A stretch of DNA of 64,000 nucleotides from the NCBI RefSeq assembly GCF_021729155.1, contig NZ_JAJQYA010000004.1, forward strand, positions 124,001 through 188,000, given 5' to 3'. Positions within the stretch are counted from its first letter, which is position 1. Each line of letters opens with the position of its first letter. The DNA comes from Membranihabitans marinus. Its GTDB lineage: Bacteria > Bacteroidota > Bacteroidia > Chitinophagales > Saprospiraceae. The notes below the pieces were generated by a model, which saw only the letters and a program-made list of their open reading frames with translations, ran no database searches and was not told the DNA's origin. The position numbers and the translations under genes were made by a program. Shown one piece after another: positions 61,095 through 64,000 of the stretch.

Positions 61095-61598
61095 TTAAAA
61101 TTGTGGGGTGGGTATTTCGAATATACCTGTATTGTAATTTTTCTGAACATTATCCCAATTAAAATACCGACCATTCATTGAGATATACAATCCAGGCGGG
61201 AGGACTTGCACGAATGACAATGCGCTTCCCAAATTAAAAAAACCATCCGATGACACACCGAATGTATAAGGAATCATAGCACCGGTAATAACAATAGTTT
61301 TATTTTGAAGGGCATTTTCTTTGGCCAAATACGCTGCGGTATCCACCATAGTATCAGTTCCATGAGTTAATACTATTTGATCGTGGGGAGAATCAATCAT
61401 TTTTTCAGCAATTAATCTCCGATCACCTATTGTCATGTCCAGACTATCTTTCATCATAATAGTTTCCACCACGGTATCTAGACTACATCTACCTCTTTTT
61501 AGCATTTCGGGCAAATGGGTTTTACTAAAACTCAATTCTCCAGAAATATAGTTGTATTCTTTGTCAAAAGTACCACCGGTAATAAATATTTGTATCAT
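61095..61598 (-). CDS. Short asparaginase-domain protein
   Basis: A 167-aa protein that corresponds only to the N-terminal catalytic domain of type I/II asparaginases (normally 320-350 aa). The nucleophile motif is FITGGTFDKEY with Thr10, and the second catalytic motif is LTHGTDTMVDTAAYL with Thr-Asp; the usual lysine region appears as VITGAMIPY. The C-terminal domain that completes the active site in true asparaginases is absent. Stand-alone proteins of this length are, in my recollection, found intact in many bacteria, so it is not obviously a pseudogene. The start chosen is the ATG at 61598; the longer frame begins inside the upstream gene. It lies 13 nt downstream of the YkuK-like gene. 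Confidence 0.85.
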   Translation of the reverse strand: MIQIFITGGTFDKEYNYISGELSFSKTHLPEMLKRGRCSLDTVVETIMMKDSLDMTIGDRRLIAEKMIDSPHDQIVLTHGTDTMVDTAAYLAKENALQNKTIVITGAMIPYTFGVSSDGFFNLGSALSFVQVLPPGLYISMNGRYFNWDNVQKNYNTGIFEIPTPQF

Positions 61599-61611
61599 AG
61601 GTTTTAGGCAA

Positions 61612-62082
61612 TTATACGAATTTATCTGCACAACTAGAGCTGGCAAAAGCATCTGGTTTGGCTTTGAATACAAAGCCCATACCAACGATATAGCCCATAG
61701 CTTCTTTTAAGGCTACATGGGACAAAAATTGGGGATTGGCATTGATATCTGCATGGACTTCCATAGGAACCTTATATTTTTTAACGATTGGACTTACTTC
61801 ATAGGCTACAGCCACAGATTTGCCTACCTCTTCGATCATTCTGTGTTTTAGGGTTATATTGGAATGGCCAGTTGTTTTGCGTATATACATAAAACCACCT
61901 TTCTTGAACCTCAGGATCACTACTACGGTTGCATAGGTAATGGTTCCATTCTTAACTTGAGAATCAGTGCCGACACATAATTTTATGGCATTACCATTAG
62001 AAAGTTCTTTGGTAATATCTCTTTCAAGTACATCATTCAGCCCCTGGTCAAGAGGTTTACCTTTCCATGTTTTCCAAGACAT
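61612..62082 (-). CDS. YkuK-like RNase H-fold protein
   Basis: A 156-aa protein of the RNase H-like YkuK family. Features: LCVGTDSQVKNGTITYATVV with the first acidic residue of an RNase H-type site, then strands TTGHSNITLKHRMIEEVGKS and MEVHADINANPQFLSH with further conserved acidic/His residues, then KPDAFASSSCADKFV at the end. The family is conserved in Firmicutes and Bacteroidota but its nucleic acid substrate is not known to me. It starts MSWKTWKGKPLDQGL. The short asparaginase-domain gene follows on the same strand, so the two are probably co-transcribed. Confidence 0.87.
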   Translation of the reverse strand: MSWKTWKGKPLDQGLNDVLERDITKELSNGNAIKLCVGTDSQVKNGTITYATVVVILRFKKGGFMYIRKTTGHSNITLKHRMIEEVGKSVAVAYEVSPIVKKYKVPMEVHADINANPQFLSHVALKEAMGYIVGMGFVFKAKPDAFASSSCADKFV

Positions 62083-62412
62083 ATTTTATTTTAAAGATAT
62101 GAAATTCAGACTAATCGATCTATTATTATGGATTAAATCCGCAAAAACAACAATAAGTTAACATTTATTGCTGAATAAAAGTTGAATCGTCTAAAATAAT
62201 AGGGTAGAAATATAATATGACCTTCAATTAGATGGCGTAAATACATAAATATAATATTTTTCAATGTTATATCAACTATACCCAGAGTTCGAATAAAGGA
62301 TAATAGTTGAGTACTTTGATAAATGTTCGTCCCTACTATTAACAAAAGAGATATTTCATTTCAATCGATTTACATCTTATATTTGCATTTTATAAATCTT
62401 CAAATAAAATTT
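62083..62412. other. Divergent intergenic region, YkuK-like gene / hexosaminidase gene
   Basis: No gene. A plus-strand TATATTTG element (62378-62385) lies 28 nt before the hexosaminidase ATG. No clear minus-strand promoter for the YkuK-like gene was found. Confidence 0.5.
62378..62385 (+). promoter_or_regulatory. Promoter -7 element for the hexosaminidase gene
   Basis: TATATTTG matches TAnnTTTG, giving an expected leader of about 20 nt. Confidence 0.5.
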
Positions 62413-64000
62413 ATGAACAAGCCGGTTGCCTATTTATTTTTATTTCTTAGTTATTGGTCTTTTCTCAGTTGTGCCGATAGTCCAATCTCGGATTTAAGTA
62501 ATATGCAGTTGAGATATTTATTTGAAGGAAACGATGAAACTGGACAGCACAAGGCAACATTTGAATTAATCAACAAATCGACTACCCCAGTAGTTGCTGA
62601 CTGGGAATTATACTTTAATCAAATTACAGGGAGTATCTCCATTGAACCATCTGTTAATGTGAATATTCAACATATTAATGGAGATTTATATAAAATAACA
62701 CCAAAGCCTGGATTTAATTTATCAGCATCAGATACTTTGCGAATACCGTTGACTGTGGGCAGTCCTGCAATAAAATATTCAGATTTCCCCTCTGGTTTTT
62801 ATTTTGTAAACAGCCAGAACGGAATAGTTAACAAAATTGAAGACCTTTCTATTTCAGTTCCTCCACTAGGTAAAAATTGGTTGCGATCCAATGAAGACCT
62901 AATTCCAATCCCCAGTGCAGCCACCTATTACGATATCAATATTCAACAATCTAATATTGAGGAATTTAAACACTCCATAATACCGAGACCTAAAAAAATG
63001 ATTTCTTCTAACCGCAAGGTAATATTTAACAATATAAAAGTTTCTGGCGACGAAGTATTCAACAACGAAATGGCCTATCTCAAAGAGGAAATCGGACGAT
63101 TTTTGCCAGAGTTAAGTGGAGACAATTATTTAGAAATTGAAATGATTCATCGACCTGAGTTAAAATTAAGTTCCATTAATGACGACTATCAATTATCTGT
63201 AAACAAGCAAAAAGTAACCATAATAGCCTCCAACCAAAGAGCAGGTTTTTATGCGATAATGAGTTTATTGCAATTAATTGACCCTAACGATTATCATCAG
63301 CCCACTGCTTCACTTCCCGCGGTTCAAATATCGGATTATCCCAGTTTAGAATATCGGGGATTTATGTTAGACGTCGGTAGAAATTTTAAATCCGTGGATC
63401 AAGTACTTTGGGTTATTGATCTATTGAGCCGGTATAAAATGAATACCTTTCACTTTCACATCACCGACGACGAAGGTTGGAGATTGGAAATTAAGGATTT
63501 GCCAGAACTAACAAATTTTGGTGGATTTAGAGGATATTCCCCAAATGAATCACAATATCTACAACCTTCATATGGTTCAGGACCAGAAGCCCAACCTTCG
63601 CAAGTCACAGGATATTACACGGGAGAAGATTTCATAAAAATATTAGAATACGCCAAAGCAAGACACATTAAAGTAATACCTGAGGTGGACATGCCTGGTC
63701 ATGCAAGAGCAGCAGTTAAAAGTATGGAGCATCGATACATGAATTATAAGGATGAGGATATAGATAAGGCCACTCAGTACTTACTTTCAGACTTAGAAGA
63801 TGAATCAGAATACAGTTCAATACAACAATTCAACGACAATGTTATCAATGTATGCAAGCCTTCAACCTATGTTTTTTTTGAAAAGGTAATCACTCAAATC
63901 AAAGAGTATTACGATGAAGCAGGGTTAAAATTGGAAATGGTACATATTGGAGGAGATGAAGTTCCTCATGGAGTCTGGACCTCTTCCCCAGCCTGTGATC
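62413..64000 (+). CDS. Glycoside hydrolase family 20 beta-N-acetylhexosaminidase lipoprotein (cut by window end)
   Basis: Partial gene: 529 codons are open from the ATG at 62413 to the end of the window, with no stop. It has a lipobox (SFLSC, Cys20), so it is a lipid-anchored enzyme of the periplasm or surface. Residues ~30-150 resemble the chitobiase-type N-terminal carbohydrate-binding domain (MQLRYLFEGNDETG...). A GH20b-like alpha/beta domain (~190-310) follows, then the catalytic barrel from YRGFMLDVGRNFKSVDQVLW. The barrel contains FHFHITDDEGWRLEI, IPEVDMPGHARAAVKS and the catalytic pair in HIGGDEVPHG. It would remove terminal N-acetylglucosamine from chitin fragments, peptidoglycan or glycans. 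The remaining C-terminus lies outside. Confidence 0.95.
   Translation, partial: MNKPVAYLFLFLSYWSFLSCADSPISDLSNMQLRYLFEGNDETGQHKATFELINKSTTPVVADWELYFNQITGSISIEPSVNVNIQHINGDLYKITPKPGFNLSASDTLRIPLTVGSPAIKYSDFPSGFYFVNSQNGIVNKIEDLSISVPPLGKNWLRSNEDLIPIPSAATYYDINIQQSNIEEFKHSIIPRPKKMISSNRKVIFNNIKVSGDEVFNNEMAYLKEEIGRFLPELSGDNYLEIEMIHRPELKLSSINDDYQLSVNKQKVTIIASNQRAGFYAIMSLLQLIDPNDYHQPTASLPAVQISDYPSLEYRGFMLDVGRNFKSVDQVLWVIDLLSRYKMNTFHFHITDDEGWRLEIKDLPELTNFGGFRGYSPNESQYLQPSYGSGPEAQPSQVTGYYTGEDFIKILEYAKARHIKVIPEVDMPGHARAAVKSMEHRYMNYKDEDIDKATQYLLSDLEDESEYSSIQQFNDNVINVCKPSTYVFFEKVITQIKEYYDEAGLKLEMVHIGGDEVPHGVWTSSPACD

Noticed and set aside
61095-61598. Short asparaginase as a truncated pseudogene
   Set aside because: The frame ends cleanly, both catalytic motifs are intact, no remnant of the C-terminal domain is seen downstream, and I recall stand-alone proteins of this length elsewhere.

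Overview
The window is AT-rich, gene-dense chromosomal DNA from a member of the Bacteroidota. It is probably an environmental, Saprospira- or Cytophaga-like lineage rather than a gut Bacteroides, but that placement is inference. The phylum call rests on several traits: TonB-dependent receptors with carboxypeptidase-regulatory-like N-termini, a type IX secretion (T9SS) sorting domain on a subtilase, the TamL-type lipoprotein Omp85 next to a SpoU methyltransferase, a DUF5684-signal peptidase I fusion, the rpmB-rpmG-DUF4295-ftsY cluster, stand-alone LuxC-like and LuxE-like proteins, and repeated TAnnTTTG (-7) promoter elements upstream of genes.

Layout. 1-6.5 kb: MarR regulator, an unrecognised 464-aa protein, rpsP with a structured leader, a TonB receptor and rpe. 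7-16.6 kb: membrane-anchored coiled-coil protein, lepB with two exported proteins (one a subtilase with an altered catalytic triad), tRNA-Arg(ACG), rpmB-rpmG-DUF4295-ftsY, and a dynamin-like GTPase. 16.6-31.8 kb: DUF3078 protein, purL, thioredoxin-like lipoprotein, SpoU methyltransferase, tamL, nth, LuxC-like reductase, rluD, a trans-sulfuration-type PLP enzyme, WD40 protein, phosphopantetheinyl transferase, and a vanadium-haloperoxidase/PAP2 lipoprotein. 31.8-33.3 kb: an Rrf2 regulator with a hemerythrin and a small lipoprotein, with related operator-like sites in front of both regulator and hemerythrin. 33.7-42.4 kb: VOC protein, barrel protein, transaldolase, SRP RNA (ffs), TraB/GumN protein, Lrp, glutamate dehydrogenase, and a cytochrome c maturation set ccmB-ccmC-ccmD-like. 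42.6-48.5 kb: a beta-helix lipoprotein plus TonB receptor pair followed by a PepSY membrane protein. 48.7-64 kb: ROK regulator, MscS channel, LuxE-like ligase, typA, a 63-aa unknown, an exported unknown, ftcD-mce-tauE, prfA, an OmpA protein with thrombospondin type-3 repeats, a half-length asparaginase with a YkuK-like RNase H-fold protein, and a family 20 hexosaminidase cut by the window end.

Most of the window is housekeeping and envelope biology. I see no prophage, insertion sequence, CRISPR array, restriction system or toxin-antitoxin pair. The most interesting parts are regulatory and small-gene features: the Rrf2/hemerythrin operators, an intra-operon hairpin between the beta-helix lipoprotein and its receptor, the rpsP leader hairpin, closely spaced divergent promoters, the overlooked ccmD-like and DUF4295 genes, and a subtilase with Glu in place of its catalytic Asp.
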